Assembly (NCBI GenBank): GCA_022478985.1
Contig: JAKSZP010018542.1
Location: 62,001 to 126,000, forward strand
DNA from: Massospora cicadina
Lineage: Eukaryota; Entomophthoromycota; Entomophthoromycetes; Entomophthorales; Entomophthoraceae
Reading direction: 5' to 3'
Length of the DNA: 64,000 bases
Shown here: one piece after another, positions 22,411 through 34,347 of the stretch
How the letters are laid out: each line of letters begins with the position of its first letter
Position numbering within the stretch: position 1 is the first letter of the stretch
Made by a program: the position numbers and the translations under genes
The notes under the pieces: generated by a model
Databases searched by the model: none
What the model was told of the DNA's origin: nothing
The model's input: the letters and a program-made list of their open reading frames with translations, nothing else

Positions 22411-25400
22411 CTTGTGCTCACTATAGGGGCTCAGCTGACGCTTAATGATAACTGCAACTAATTGATCACACTATGGAAGATAAACCAATTGATAGTGTCA
22501 TCTGCTGAGTACACAATGGAAACGCTGAAGATGATTAAAATGAGAAACCCTTCCATCATCACGTTTGAATAAGTTCAAGAAAATCCTATGATGATTCCTG
22601 AAACTTGTTGTTTAACCTGGATTTCCAAATAAGGAGTCTAAGAGTTACTTTGTAGAGTCATTAATCCAGGAGAAAGAGACAGCTGTGAAAGGGCATCCAC
22701 CGTGGACAGAACTCTAATAACCTATATGAAACCAGTGCTCTACCATAGATTTATGGGTCAAGTGCAAATCTATCTCACTTTTATAATGCAAATTTACACC
22801 TAGTGCTTCATCATATTGTGCAATTACTAGAAGTCCACAACGAGGACCTTCACCATTATATAAAAACCAAAAAGAGACTTACATATGGTCTATGTTTAGG
22901 TATATAATTTAAAAGTAAAGTATTTGAGGTGAGTTGATCTTGGGACAAATGTACCACACCAGGAATTTTTATAGCCAGTACAGGTTTCGAACTCAAAACC
23001 TGCACTAGGGGTGGAAGCAGTTTTACCCGCTCAGCTAACCACCCTTTAGGTATATAATTTAGCAATACAAAGTATAGGGGACGTTTGACATTCAATTTAA
23101 GCAAACCGTACCTACATTATATAACTCCATAGTTAAATGAGGACTATTGATTCTGGCGTTATCAATTATGTGGATCTAGTATAAAGTTTCTCTGAAAAAA
23201 TATCTCAGAACCAAAACTAAAATACTCAGCAGTTACTTGACTTTTTCTGAAGAGCTCTGAAGATGAGATAATAATGCTCATGTCAAAATGGTAGCACAAT
23301 ATTCTACTAGACATCATCAGAAGGAAGAACAGATATTCCTCCTTAAGGTTCAGCTAGAGCAAGCCCTAGGACAAATTGATGAGATGGAGGCCTATTAACC
23401 TTTGAGACTTAATCAACATCACAAAATATCACTCCTTAAGGAGTTTTTTGTTGAACAGGATCTAGCAAACTGTGTTACTAGGCATCTACTCTTTCCACAA
23501 CTGACTAAATTAAAAAATTGGAGTTTGGCTTAAGAGGAAAATCCCACAGCTGAGAGAACATTAATTAGTCTATCATCACCTCAATGAAACTGATAAACGC
23601 GGGAATAAATTTACAGAAGAGCTGAAAGCCAAGGCTGACAAGCCTCCTCAGAGCATCGAATACAAAGAGATGAAGAAGGACTTGAATTCACGCATTGGAG
23701 TATTAGAGGATGATCACAAGCTTTTGAAAACTTACCACTCATCCGCTTACCAACAAATTCAAAATTTGGACATTCACGTTAAGAATTTGGAGAATGACAA
23801 AATTAATTCTTGAAAGAAGAATTATTCTGTTTAAACTTTTACATCAAGACTTACTCTGAAGGAAATGTAGCAACATCTCAGCCCTATGCACAACCAATTA
23901 CGTTGATTCAAATGGCAAGTCAAACTGAGCGATGTACAAACTAAAATTAATGAATCCAAAGCTCCTGGAGTACATGTTGTTACAGGATTGGAGGCCATTA
24001 CCTTTAAGCCTACGTTCAAGGACAAATTTTACCTGGGTAAGGACTCTTCACATCTTTCCTTTACATCTATGAAACTATAATGGAGGGTAAGACCAATCAT
24101 CAAAAGGTTAAGCATATTTTATCTTGTTTAATCTGTATTGCTCAAGAGGCTATGGTGCCTAAAATGAATGACCTGCATACCTGAAGAGAAGTGAAGAGGC
24201 GCTCAAAAAGAATTTGGGTCAAAGCAGAGCCTGAGTATGAAGAAACAGGCCTTCATGAGAATTGCATTATGCCATAATGAAATCTTTAACAAATTTACTG
24301 ATAGCTTTTATATGAGGCTTAAACTCAGTTGACCTCAAAGACGATAACTTTGGATGATTCCTTAGCTGCTGTCATTGTTGATTTACATAGTAATACCAAC
24401 CTAGACATTCATGTCACATCTGCCAAATGGACTTCAATTCCGTTTTGGATATTGAAGGAGCCCTAATTATTGTAGTTGATATAAACAATCCAGAGACCTC
24501 CCAAAAGGCACAATGAAGCCCAGAGTATATACTGTGGAGGAAGCGATGCCTAAGAAGAAGAAAAAGACAAGATGTAACTACTGCAAGAAGAACAAACATA
24601 CCAAGGTTCTTGTTTAAAGAAGAACCCTGCCCTTGCCAAGCAGGGAAAAGGAAGGTCAGCATAGGGTCAGGTGTTTCAAAAACCGACTGACCCAACGGAT
24701 CTGAAATCAAAACATTGCTGATTGCTCATTTCGCTTGCATTGAGAATAAACCTGATGATGACTCTGAAGAGCTCATGAGCAAACAGTTTATTACATTTTA
24801 GGCTCATCTTCTAAGCTCTCCATTCTGGATTGTTTCAATGCCAAAAACATCAATGACGCCCAGGTCCCCAAAGGCGCTTATCTCAGTCAGGTTATATGGT
24901 CTCCCAAGGATATCAATACATCCAGCGATGCTAATAAATACTTCAACCTATTGATCTGACCCATCTAAATTGTCCACACTCTCCTAGAGATCAAGAAAAA
25001 GTATCCAGAGACTGCACAAAAGCTCAATGTGACGTTCTTCCAAAAGGAGGTGTTAGCCCTTCCACTGAAGTTTGTGGAACAATTACCAAAATGGAAGTGG
25101 TAATTATAATGTTTTGAGTTAAGCTACCTAGATATGGTATCACCCATTAAGATTGTTTCATCCAAATTATTTAAGAAGATCAAGTCTTCCCCAGACATTT
25201 TGACACTCAAGGGTTTAGTACCGTTGGTCCAAATAACACCAAAGCGATAGGTACATAATCATCTCTGCAAATCTGATTTGGCAAGTTGTTTTTTTTCAGC
25301 TTCTGCAGCTTCCCTAGACAACAGTAAATATGACATAATTGGGACTTAGTTTATGATCAAATACAAAAAAGTTATTAATCTGAAAGAAGGATACTTATTG

Positions 25401-25858
25401 CTTCTCAACTATGAAGTTCCCTTTGTACTGGATCTAAAGGCTCTAACAAAAAGAATTACTATTGCCTGGTCAGGTACCCTATTTCCGCTTTACCTTTTGC
25501 AATATTATACCTTTGTAAGAAACATGAAAAAGCTACATGACTCAGTAGATGCAGCAGAAGCATAACTTTTTATGTCACCAAGGAGAGAAATAAAACAGGA
25601 GAATAATATTATGATTTTCAACAACATAACCACGAGCATACCCACAACAATGCTTGCTACATATTACTAGTGTCAATGTAGTAAGTAGGGGTGAACCAAA
25701 AGTTTTACCAGGAGTCCTCATACCAGATTATCAATGGCCTATTATGATAATACTTAGAAACCTAACCAGGCAGGATATCTTAGTCAGGAAACATCAAAAG
25801 TTTGGGAAAGATCAATTATCCCAGTTGATAAAATTGACAAGGTACATTTTATTGATAC
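22411..25858 (+). pseudogene. E4 Gag, protease and linker (decayed)
   Basis: After the PBS, 22430-23300 is unreadable apart from SINE 2. Charged, helical Gag sequence follows (23300-23820), then a capsid-like part (24090-24400, with TITLDDSLAAVIVDL). A damaged zinc knuckle lies near 24570 (C-NY-C-KKNK-H, last Cys lost). The protease at 25130-25330 has SPIKIVSSKLFKKIK but the active site reads DMV instead of DTG. The pre-RT linker (GEPKVLPGVLIPDYQWP, 25690-25740) is cut at 25858 by E3. Compared with E2 and E3, no collagen-like tract is seen. Confidence 0.75.
22912..23044 (-). mobile_element. tRNA-derived SINE 2, 133 bp
   Basis: Flanked by an exact 17-bp duplication, tttaggtatataattta, at 22895-22911 and 23045-23061. 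On the minus strand it begins with a tRNA-like head: A-box GGTTAGCTGAGCGGG, B-box GAGTTCGAAACC. Its 3' part (GGTACATTTGTCCC.., then ACCTCAAATA) matches the tail of half-LINE copy 1 (GGTACTGTCC.., ACCTCAAATA). It has no ORF. The perfect duplication marks it as a fairly recent insertion. Confidence 0.85.
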
Positions 25859-26201
25859 TGTCAGGATTTCGCTAAATTCTCTTATCTCCAAAGATTCTAC
25901 TCCATCAATTCCCACAGCTTCATTGGATGGAGAGCTTAATTTATTTCAATCTAACAACGTTAATAGGAACAAGCAGCCTCATCCTGATCACTTGATTGAA
26001 TATTTGATCGCACAGCAATTAATTAGCACTGATAAATTATGAAGTAAATCAAAACCTATAAGTATCCCATCCATTCATTAATAAAGAATTAGGTCAATTT
26101 ATAATCTGTTTTTATTTTAAATTATCGCTTTTTGGAGAATTCATTTTAAATAAATTTGAGAGAAACCTGCCCCAGAGGAAGTGCAATTCAAAACTTCTAG
26201 A
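25859..26201 (+). repeat. E3 5' LTR
   Basis: TGTCAGGATTTC to CTTCTAGA, 343 bp, matching 31901-32243. It contains aataaagaatt, a likely polyadenylation signal, near 26081. Confidence 0.92.
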
Positions 26202-26297
26202 GTGGTATTCACTACAGGGGCACTCTGAGTTACGCACCAGTGAAAACGTCTATCACTACTATGGATTCTCAATTTTTGCCTGATTAAGCTCCAGACC

Positions 26298-28250
26298 ATG
26301 AGCAAGGCATTAATTTTTTTGGTGGGTTTATCCATCTAAAACCAAAAATACCAAGAGTACCATCCACTTTGGATTTCATGCCAATTTGGAATTTTATAAT
26401 CCTAATATAAGCTTTACAGCGAATTTCCAAATCCCTCCTAAGGTTTTATGAAATATTATTAATTAAAAGCTAGAGGGAGCCTTAATCCCTGGAATCCATT
26501 CCTCCCAATCTTGTTCTAATGCTGTACCCTCTATTTTGTGAGAAGTGCTGCAAACCTCCCAAATGCCAGGAATTAGCATCAAGCAATACTTACATCAGCT
26601 ATTACACCCTACCCTATACCATCTATTACCAGTTGTGGGAATGCATCATCAAGGGATGCTCAATTTACTAGAAGGACTTCAGTCCTTGAATAATTATTTT
26701 ACCAAATTTTTCAAATCTTCCTCTGAATTTAGCAGAGATAATCGAGATGCCATCATAAATAATTGGACCTTTTTAAATGAAGTACATCAACAGCTTATTC
26801 AGCTTGACCATGGGATGTCTAGCTTTGTTGATTTACAGTTTCCATAAAGAGTCCAAGAAATTAAAAAATAGTGAAAAGAGGGAAGTTCCCAACTCTCTGA
26901 GCATAGTCAATCAATGGAAGAAGATATCAAAATTTGTCTTTCTCAATTGGAGCAATTGTACTCAGGAATCCAATCCCAAGTCATTATAGTGGAGAAAACC
27001 TCTGGAGCCATGGGTCCTCAGGGGATTGAAGGACCTTGCGGTCCCCCTGGGGGCATAGGTCCATGTGGACCTCCTGGTGTTGATGGCCCCCAAGGAACCC
27101 CAGTGTTGAAGGGCCCCGCAGACTGCCAGATGCTGATGGACTTTGGGGACCCCCGGGGGCTGATGGGCATTCATGATCCCTTCAACAAATTGACTCTCTA
27201 TTGAGCATGATGGACCGCTTATGTGACTAATTTTACAAAGTGGCTAAGGAATGTAACTTAACACCTTATGGGATAACGATTGACCCCCTCCTGTCACTTC
27301 AGTCTCTATCTGACAAATTGAGTAATTTGGTAAATGGGTGAAGGACACAGACATCCTGTTTCAAGCCTACAAATTAAAAGGAGAGATGTACCAAGCAAAA
27401 ATTGAAACACTGGAACTTAAGTACAATGCTCAGCAGGAGCAAATTTATGAACTATCTCGTCAGTTGGATGAAAAGGTGGGCATGCTGAGAAGAATTGACA
27501 GGTTTGCGAAATTCGTACTGAGACTGTCAGCCCCTATCATCCATTTTCTTTTCAAGTTTCTGATTCCAACTCTTATGTTTCTACTCAATCTAAACATCCT
27601 GGGGTACGTGTTTTGATGCTCAATGCTCCAATGAGTTTTAAACCAGTATTTAAAGACAAGTACTCTCCTGGAGTAGGTAGTATTATCTCCTTACTCTATC
27701 TATCTAAGAAGGATCTAAGTGAGGCCACAGATCATCAAAAAATGAATTACTTGCCTAATTTGTTCCAATTGATTGGCCCAGGATATCATGGTACCCCACT
27801 TAATGACTTGCTCTACTTGGTCTCAGGTCAAAGAGGCGCTAATCAAAGAATTTGGAAGTGAGCAAACCTTATCCTCTCAAAAACAGGATTTCATGGGTAT
27901 ATAGCCCCTCCAGAATGGATTGATCAAAAATTTGCTCATGGGAACTATTGGGAAGCTCAAACTTTGGTAGCCTGTGGTCAGTTGAGTTTGGATGATGCGA
28001 TTACTGCAGTTATGTCTGCTTTTACTTCCAGGACTCAGTTGCAAGTATACCTTCCTAGCGTAAAGAAGAATTTCAGAAGTATTTTAGACATCAAGGAGGC
28101 CTTGCTGGAATTGCCTCCTCAATTTTTGGAGAAACCCCAAGTCTATGATTCTCCAAGACCTAGTCACCCTAGAGTTACGCTGTGCCTGAGAATACTAGAA
28201 TGATTCAGTGTAACTACTGTCACCAATATTTCCATACTGAGGACCGTTGT
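26298..28250 (+). pseudogene. E3 Gag with hydrophobic leader and collagen-like tract
   Basis: Starts at the ATG at 26298: MSKALIFLVGLSI, a hydrophobic leader ending in a stop. A small domain (NPNISFTANFQIPP) matches the E2 counterpart. The 26545-26850 segment (HPTLYHLLPVVGMHHQGML) matches the E2 helical domain. A collagen-like tract lies at 27007-27165 (GPQGIEGPCGPPGGIGPCG, then GPPGAD after a shift). A second coiled coil is at 27338-27480. The capsid-like part (27613-28140) has LSLDDAITAVMSAF. An intact knuckle C-NY-C-HQYF-H-TEDR-C lies at 28209-28250. Four or more frame breaks make it non-functional. Confidence 0.85.
27007..27165 (+). repeat. Collagen-like Gly-X-Y coding tract of E3 Gag
   Basis: Ten consecutive Gly-X-Y triplets in frame (including two GPC) and at least three more after a frameshift. 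Homologous in position to the E2 tract. Confidence 0.88.
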
Positions 28251-28439
28251 TTTAAAAAGAAGTGGATGAGAAGAAGAAAAGAGATAAAACTAATAAGATT
28301 CTTCATCTTGATAATAATATAAGTGTGCAACCAGAACATCAAAGCCATGTCAAGTATAATATAAATGAACATTCTTCTTATTCCTTGCCCTCATTGTTGG
28401 TGTTATCCTCTCAGTTTGGATGCACCATCACCCATATTG

Positions 28440-28860
28440 ACTTCTGAGTGAATCAAGTCAATGCCAAAGCTATCATTGATATGAGATCTCTGGTGAATGT
28501 TGTCTCATCAAAGTTTATCAAGTGGATCAAATAAACACCTGATATTTCTCATTATGAAGAATATGGCACAGCAGGACCTCAAAGTACTCAATCAATTGGA
28601 GCTTTTTCGTCCTTTCCACTAAAAATTGGGAAGTTAACTTTTCCATTCCTGTCATTGTCCTTGATAACTTGAGTTATGACCTACTATTGGGGACACAATT
28701 TTTGAAGGAAAAGGATGTCTAAATTAATTACTTCAACACATCGCTATCTCTCTTGGTGTATAGAGTTCCTTTACTTTTGTATGATCATGCTCATACACAA
28801 CGTCAGTTATGTCTGTTGGAGGGGTCTAAAAGGCCTTATTCTATTAATACCAAGTTGGTG
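28440..28860 (+). pseudogene. E3 aspartic protease (active site lost)
   Basis: AIIDMRSLVNVVSSKF stands where D-T-G-S is expected, so Thr and Gly are replaced (28475-28520). The later conserved stretch YDLLLGTQFLKEKD is intact near 28680. It is recognisable by position and by alignment with E5 (ILDTGSPVNVIS). Confidence 0.8.
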
Positions 28861-29199
28861 ACCCTCGGGTAAAATTAACCTCTACCTCAGTGGATATTGA
28901 AGAGGGGATGCTTATTCTCGCCCCTAACAATCTAATTATTCCACTATAATCACAGGTAATCGTTAATACCTCTTTACATTTTTCAATTCCTGAATACATT
29001 TATTACAAGTCCAGGGCATTTTCAATCCTTAGTCTAAAGAAATCTTTCCTTGTCCTGGAATATTGGATTACACTTATTCAGGATCATTGTCTGTTTTATT
29101 GGCGAACCTTACCAATGAGCTGAAGATGTTGGATAAACAGCTCCCCATTGCTTATGTCAAGTTATTACCTGTATCTCAGATTTATGATGTTAAACCTTA

Positions 29200-31880
29200 T
29201 GAAAGCCTACAAGACTTCAGGTTAGCGAAGTGATCAGGAAGTTCTTACTGTGGGACCAGCTATTGGAAAAAGCCTCACTAGTGAACAGGAGAAACAAGTG
29301 CTTCAGTTGTTAGATGAGTACTCTGACATTTTTGCTAAGCATACTTAGACTTTGGTAAGATGAAAGGAATAATGCATTCCGTGGAAACTGGAGATCGCCT
29401 TCCTATTCGCACTAAGCCCTATTGTAAGTCTAAAGTGGAAGATGACTAAGGTACCAAAGAATTGCATCAACTATTGGAGGCTGGACTATTGAAACCCTTA
29501 ATAGTCCTTGGGCTTCTCCGTTGCTGTTGATTAAGAAGAAGGATGGTTCTCACTGAGTGGTTATGGATTACCATAAACTGAACGCTATCACTTGATAAGA
29601 CAGTTATCCTTTACCTAGGATCAATGATTCCCTTAGGTTGTTGGTGGGATCAACTTTTTTGGCCATGTACTTAGCCAGTGGATACTGGCAAATCAAGTTA
29701 TCCCCAGATGACCAAGCTAAGTGTGACCTAATATCCAGTGAAGATTTATTTGAACTAACTTGGATGCCTCAAGGATTGAGCAACGCCCCAGCCACTTTAC
29801 AAAGGGCTATAAATGATATGTTATAGGAGCTAAAACTTACTTGTGTTCTGGTATATCTTGATGTTATTACCATATTTTCCAAAACCTTTACCAAACATTT
29901 GGTCCATATAAAAGAAGTTTTCAGGAGAATTAAAAGCTCTTCCTTATAGCTCAAAACCTCTAAATGTTCATTATTTCAAAATGAAATGGAATTTTTAGGA
30001 CATCAAGTATTGGCCAAATGGGATTTGGCCCCTCACAGATAAAATTCAAGCTATCCACCAAATGCCTCATCCTACCTCTCTGCGGGACATCCAAGTCTCT
30101 CTCAGTATGGTTGGGTATTATTGGCAATTTATACCCAAATTTGCTGATATGACTAAACCATTATTCCATCTGTTACAAAAAGGAGTGCCCTTTGAGTGAG
30201 GTTTAGCTCAGGAACAGTCAATTAATTCTCTGCGAACTGCCTTGACTAAGGCACCTGTTTTATTTCATCCTTGCTTCAATAAGCCTTTTTTATTACATAC
30301 TGATGCAAGCAATGTCACTATTGGGGCTATCTTATCCTAGTGTGATGAGAAGCAGAAGGGTCATCCCATCACGTTTTATAGCAAAACTTTGTCCAAATCT
30401 GAACGAAATTATAATGTAACTGAGCGGGAGTGTTTGTTCATAATTCTAGCAATCAAGCACTTCCGTCCCTTCTTATATGGTAACCATTTTACTGTTATTA
30501 CCGAACATTATTTTTCAAAATGGTTGCAGAATATGAGGGATCCTGATGGGAGATTGGCTCGTTGGGCCTTAATATTGCAAAATTACGATTTTTTCTTTGT
30601 TATCTCTCAGGTGCTAAATGACAGAATGCTGATGGTTTGTCCTGACTGCCTATTCTGACTTTGGAAGTGGAGAAGATGAACGCCTTTACAATCTCATTGG
30701 GAGGCCTGAGTTGTGGGATTAAGAGTCTGAAGAAGATTGAGCCTATTTAAAATATATAACTAAAGATACTATGATTTAGGAGGGAGCTTTATATAATAAG
30801 GTCAAATCCAAGTGGTTACCCTTATTACACCCAAACTCAAGATTTCATGCTGTCATGGAAGGGCATGATCAAGTAGCCCAAAGTGGGTTGAAGAAAACTC
30901 AAGAATGGTTGAAAACCCAATATTACTGGGATAACATAATTAACAACATACAAGAGACCCTTGCCCATGTCTTATTTGTAAAAGTCTTGGAATTACCAAC
31001 CCAACTTATTAACATCAGGTTATCCCCCCGACTAATGCTTTTGAAGTGGTAAGCATTGATGTGGTAGGTCCTTTTCCTCGGGGATTACATGGCCACAAGT
31101 ATAGTATTGTAGTTATTGACTTTTTAACTAAGTGGGTTGACGATATTTCTATTGTCACCCCCTCAGCTAAAACTATGGCATTATTCCTATACCAACACAT
31201 AATCTCTCAACATGGGTGTCCCAAGGTCATTATGTTGGATAACTGGACTAACTTTACCTAACAACTTGTATAGGAATTATCTAAATTATTCAATACTTCC
31301 CAACGATTTGTCATTCCATACAATTCCTCCATGAATGGGGCCATCAAACGAGTCAATGGAACCCTAGTTCAATCTTAAGAAAGATGGCTTCTACTGATCC
31401 ATCTCAGTGGAATTTTTTTGACTAGTGCCTTATTTGCATATTGGATAGGCTATCATCAAAATTAATAAAATGTCGCCTTTTAAGTGCCTATATGGGAGAG
31501 ACCCCTCAGTCCCTTCTAATGTTCAAGTCATACTTGAAAAAAGAATACCAGAAAACTCTGATCTAAATTTGAGAAATCAGATGGATTAAATTATTTATCT
31601 TCAAGCTTAAGCTATGAAATCAATTGAAGTAACCAATCAAAAAGAGACTCAAAGAACCAATCAGCATAAACCCGCCTTACCTGAATACCAAATCAGAGAT
31701 TATGTTATGTATTACCACTCTCAGCCTGGTGGACAAACTAAGAAGTTAGAAACCAAATGGTCTGGTCCTTATCAAGTTACATTTCGAAAAGGACTAGAGT
31801 ATTTGGTTGTTTATGTTGATAATGGCATAATAAATAATTGTATTCATTCTAGCTTTTTAAGTATTCACACTCCTCAATGA
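29200..31880 (+). pseudogene. E3 RT, RNase H and integrase
   Basis: RT at about 29380-30020 has KKKDGSH, a GYWQIKL substrate motif and MPQGLSNAPAT. The active site is YLDV at 29854-29865 (second Asp lost). RNase H has TDASN (30300) and KTLSKSERNYNVTERE (30385-30430). Integrase has an HHCC-like region at 30850-30990 and a catalytic Asp in SIDVVGPFPR (31049). Second-Asp motif: LDNWTNF (31240). The SH3-like C-terminus is open at 31614-31880 (KWSGPYQV). Many stops lie between. Confidence 0.85.
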
Positions 31881-31900
31881 CCAAATCTTGAGGGGGGAAG

Positions 31901-32243
31901 TTTCAGGATTTCACTAAATTCTTTTATCTCCAGAGATTCTACTTCATCACTTCCCTCAGCTTCATTGAAAGGAGAGCTTAATTTATCTCAATCTATCAAC
32001 GTTAATAAGAAGGATCTGCCTCATCCTGATCAACTGATTGAAGATTTGATTGTACAACGATTAATTAGCACTGATAGATTCTGAACCAAATCAAAACCTA
32101 TAGATATCCCATTCTTTCATTAATAAAGAATTAGGTTGATTTATAACCTGCTTTATTTTAAATTATCACTTTTTAGAGAATCCACTTTAAGTAACTTTGA
32201 GAGAAAACCTGCCCCAGAGGAAGTGTAATTAAAAACTTCCAGA
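31901..32243 (+). repeat. E3 3' LTR
   Basis: Begins TTTCAGGATTTC directly after the polypurine tract (the expected TG is now TT) and ends CTTCCAGA. It is followed by the GATAC duplication. Confidence 0.92.
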
Positions 32244-32248
32244 GATAC

Positions 32249-33155
32249 TTAACTTTATTTTGGCCTACCTACCAATATTTTAATTTGCACTATCACTCAA
32301 GTCCACTAATTCAATAAGTTAAATCTGGAGGAACTTGAAAAAAGTGCATCAATTACTTAAAGAAAAACAGGATTTTTTCTCCACATCAAATGTTGAATAT
32401 GGTCTCAAGTAAGATTAGACTCATAGTATAAACGTAGGAGACTTACTAATTGATAAGAGCCATATAGGAAGTCAAAGATAGATGAGCAATATATGAAGAC
32501 TAAGCTCAAGCAATTATTAGATGATGGCTTATTTGTGCCCTCCCAGAGTCCATGGTCATCACTGAAGTTACTCACAAAGAAGAAGGACGGTAGTTACAAA
32601 ATAGAGATGGATTACAGAAATCCAAACAGTTTCATTAAGAAGGACAGCTATCTAAATCAACAGATGACAATGTTCAGTCCCAACTATCCATCTAATTTCT
32701 TTTTTGTGATAGATCTCTCCAGAGGTTATTGGCAGATGGATGTTTCAGTTGAAGACTAATAAAAATGCACGGTGATATGCATGAAAGGATTATTCTAACC
32801 TACCCAGCTCTCACAAGAATTATGCAACTCTCCTGCCTCATTTCAATGGGCAATAATCACCTCATGTTAAATCTAAGCGCAGCTGTGTGTTAATATACCT
32901 AGATGACATAATGGTGTTTTCCAAAACCTTTACTGATCATCTAGACCACCTCAAAACAGCTTTACAATGGCTGGGAGAGAACCATATTAAATTAAAACCT
33001 GAAAAGTGAACCTTATCTGCAGGACCTGATGTTTTAGGGCATGACATAATGCAGGAAGAAATTAACTATTGTACAATAAGGCTTAAGCTATCTCTAAGAT
33101 TCCTGAGCCAAGGAGTCTCTGAGGCATACATGAAATTTTAGAAATGATAGAATTT
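32249..33155 (+). pseudogene. E4 reverse transcriptase (continued)
   Basis: Collinear continuation of E4. LNLEELEKVHQLLKEKQDFF (32320-32380) parallels the region before RT in E5. RT motifs follow: LLDDGLFVPSQSPW, KKKDGSYKIEMDYR, and FFVIDLSRGYWQMD, ending at a stop at 32757. The active site YLDD (32896-32907) is intact, with IMVFSKTFTDHLDHL after it. The sequence is cut at about 33155 by E6 in the FLGMIGYY motif (left side: ILEMIEF). Confidence 0.85.
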
Positions 33156-33801
33156 TGTTAGATTTTACTGGTTGACTAAAAAGTATTTCCTTCAAGAAAA
33201 ACCATCAATGCTGATAGATTACACCCATTGATGGATCCTTGATCCTTCCTGATTTATCTGCATAATCTGATAAATCAGATTCACCTCAAAACCGTCTTAA
33301 TTGCATCTAGATAACCTAATATTGTACCTAATAATAGCTATGGTATAATATTATTAGGGCCAATTGGAAGCCACTTGGGTGCAAAGTTGTCTCATGGCAT
33401 TAATTAAATTGAACCTCCTAAATTAGTGCACTAATATTTATGCAATGAGGCGGAATTTTGGGTTTGATTAATGAAATTGATTATTAAGCACTTGAATATA
33501 GACGTCCCAATTATGGGCGTACTTGGTGCTATGAAAGGCCTTCTGACATCCCAATTAGGGGTACCTCATGTTTATGAGTTAAATAACTTTTAATCCCCAT
33601 TATTGATATTCGTCAAGTTATGATGTAACCTTGTTTGGGAAAACTTTTATGTAGAGTTTTGCATTCAAACTTGACCCGATTATAGGAGTAAAATTACCAT
33701 TAATTGGGCTGAGATAATTATTAAGTTTTAGTCAAATCATGAGCCAAATTGACTTGGGGATATTTCATGATTATTGCCATGACCAGCATAGAATTGGCAT
33801 A

Positions 33802-33835
33802 TTATAAATGAGCTCATCTTATAAATGAGCTCATC
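33802..33835 (+). promoter_or_regulatory. Duplicated TATA/GAGCTC block in E6 LTR, candidate core promoter
   Basis: ttataaatgagctcatc occurs twice head-to-tail (33802-33818, 33819-33835). The same pair is present, slightly diverged, in the 3' LTR near 58370-58405. A TATA-like string followed by a palindromic GAGCTC in both LTRs is a reasonable promoter candidate; no transcription start can be seen. Confidence 0.4.
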
Positions 33836-34217
33836 TAAAGATGCCTGAGAGGTATGTAACATTGGTGCCTGGCCAATCAATAAAATCAACTTTAATCATC
33901 ATCATTTATAATCATCATATTATATCTTTACTAATTATTGTTGTCTATCTATTGTCCGTCTGTTTTTATTATCAGTTGCCTTTATGTCTATAATAAATAG
34001 TTTGTGTGTTTATACTTATTAAAGAAAAGAACTCAATTATACCATCTATAGATGTAGTCCCAATTATAAAGTAAAAATTTTCCTATTTTTTTACAAAGAC
34101 AGATGGTCTTATAATTTGTTGTCAGTAGACTTAAGAATGGTGACCAAATTAGGGTACTTGGCTATTATTAAGAATTATTGAAGAAATCTACTTACTAACT
34201 CTGAGCAGGAGTTTGTT

Positions 34218-34256
34218 AAAAAGTGAGTTACATCTAGTACTAAAAAAAGTGAGTTA
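34218..34256 (+). mobile_element. Micro-insertion A: about 13 bp with a 13-bp target duplication
   Basis: aaaaagtgagtta is repeated at 34218-34230 and 34244-34256 around CATCTAGTACTAA(A..). The matching place in the E6 3' LTR (near 58790: aaaaaaagtgaggta) has neither insert nor second repeat, so it is an empty site. Confidence 0.8.
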
Positions 34257-34317
34257 GAATCCTCAAAACCCTTGTTAAGTCAATTTAGCTTGCATTATTG
34301 GCTAAAAGTTAACATTT

Positions 34318-34335
34318 TGGTCTCACTTAAAAAAT
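34318..34335 (+). promoter_or_regulatory. E6 primer-binding site
   Basis: TGGTCTCACTTAAAAAAT begins three bases after the LTR end. The first ten bases are compatible with a tRNA 3' end but differ from the common PBS of E1, E3, E4 and E5. Confidence 0.5.
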
Positions 34336-34347
34336 ACAACTACCTAA

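Larger units (their letters stand above)
25859..32243 (+). mobile_element. E3, Ty3/Gypsy retrotransposon with collagen-like Gag
   Basis: 6,385 bp between 343-bp LTRs, with an exact 5-bp target duplication GATAC at 25854-25858 and 32244-32248. The PBS is TGGTATTCACTACAGGGG (26203) and the polypurine tract is at 31888-31900 (TTGAGGGGGGAAG). It is inserted between the protease linker and RT of E4, whose reading resumes at 32249. LTR divergence is near 12% by eye. Confidence 0.94.
33156..34314 (+). repeat. E6 5' LTR
   Basis: Begins TGTTAGATTTTAC and ends GTTAACA. It is nearly collinear with the 3' LTR (for example gacgtcccaattatgggcgt in both). It contains micro-insertion A, absent from the 3' LTR. 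Confidence 0.88.

Noticed and set aside
33201..33209. accatcaat repeated at 33201 and 58869 as a 9-bp target duplication of E6
   Set aside because: LTR similarity extends further left to 33156, so the left copy is inside the LTR; the right copy encodes part of the YYHQF motif of E4 RT. The gaatt/gtatt flanks fit better.
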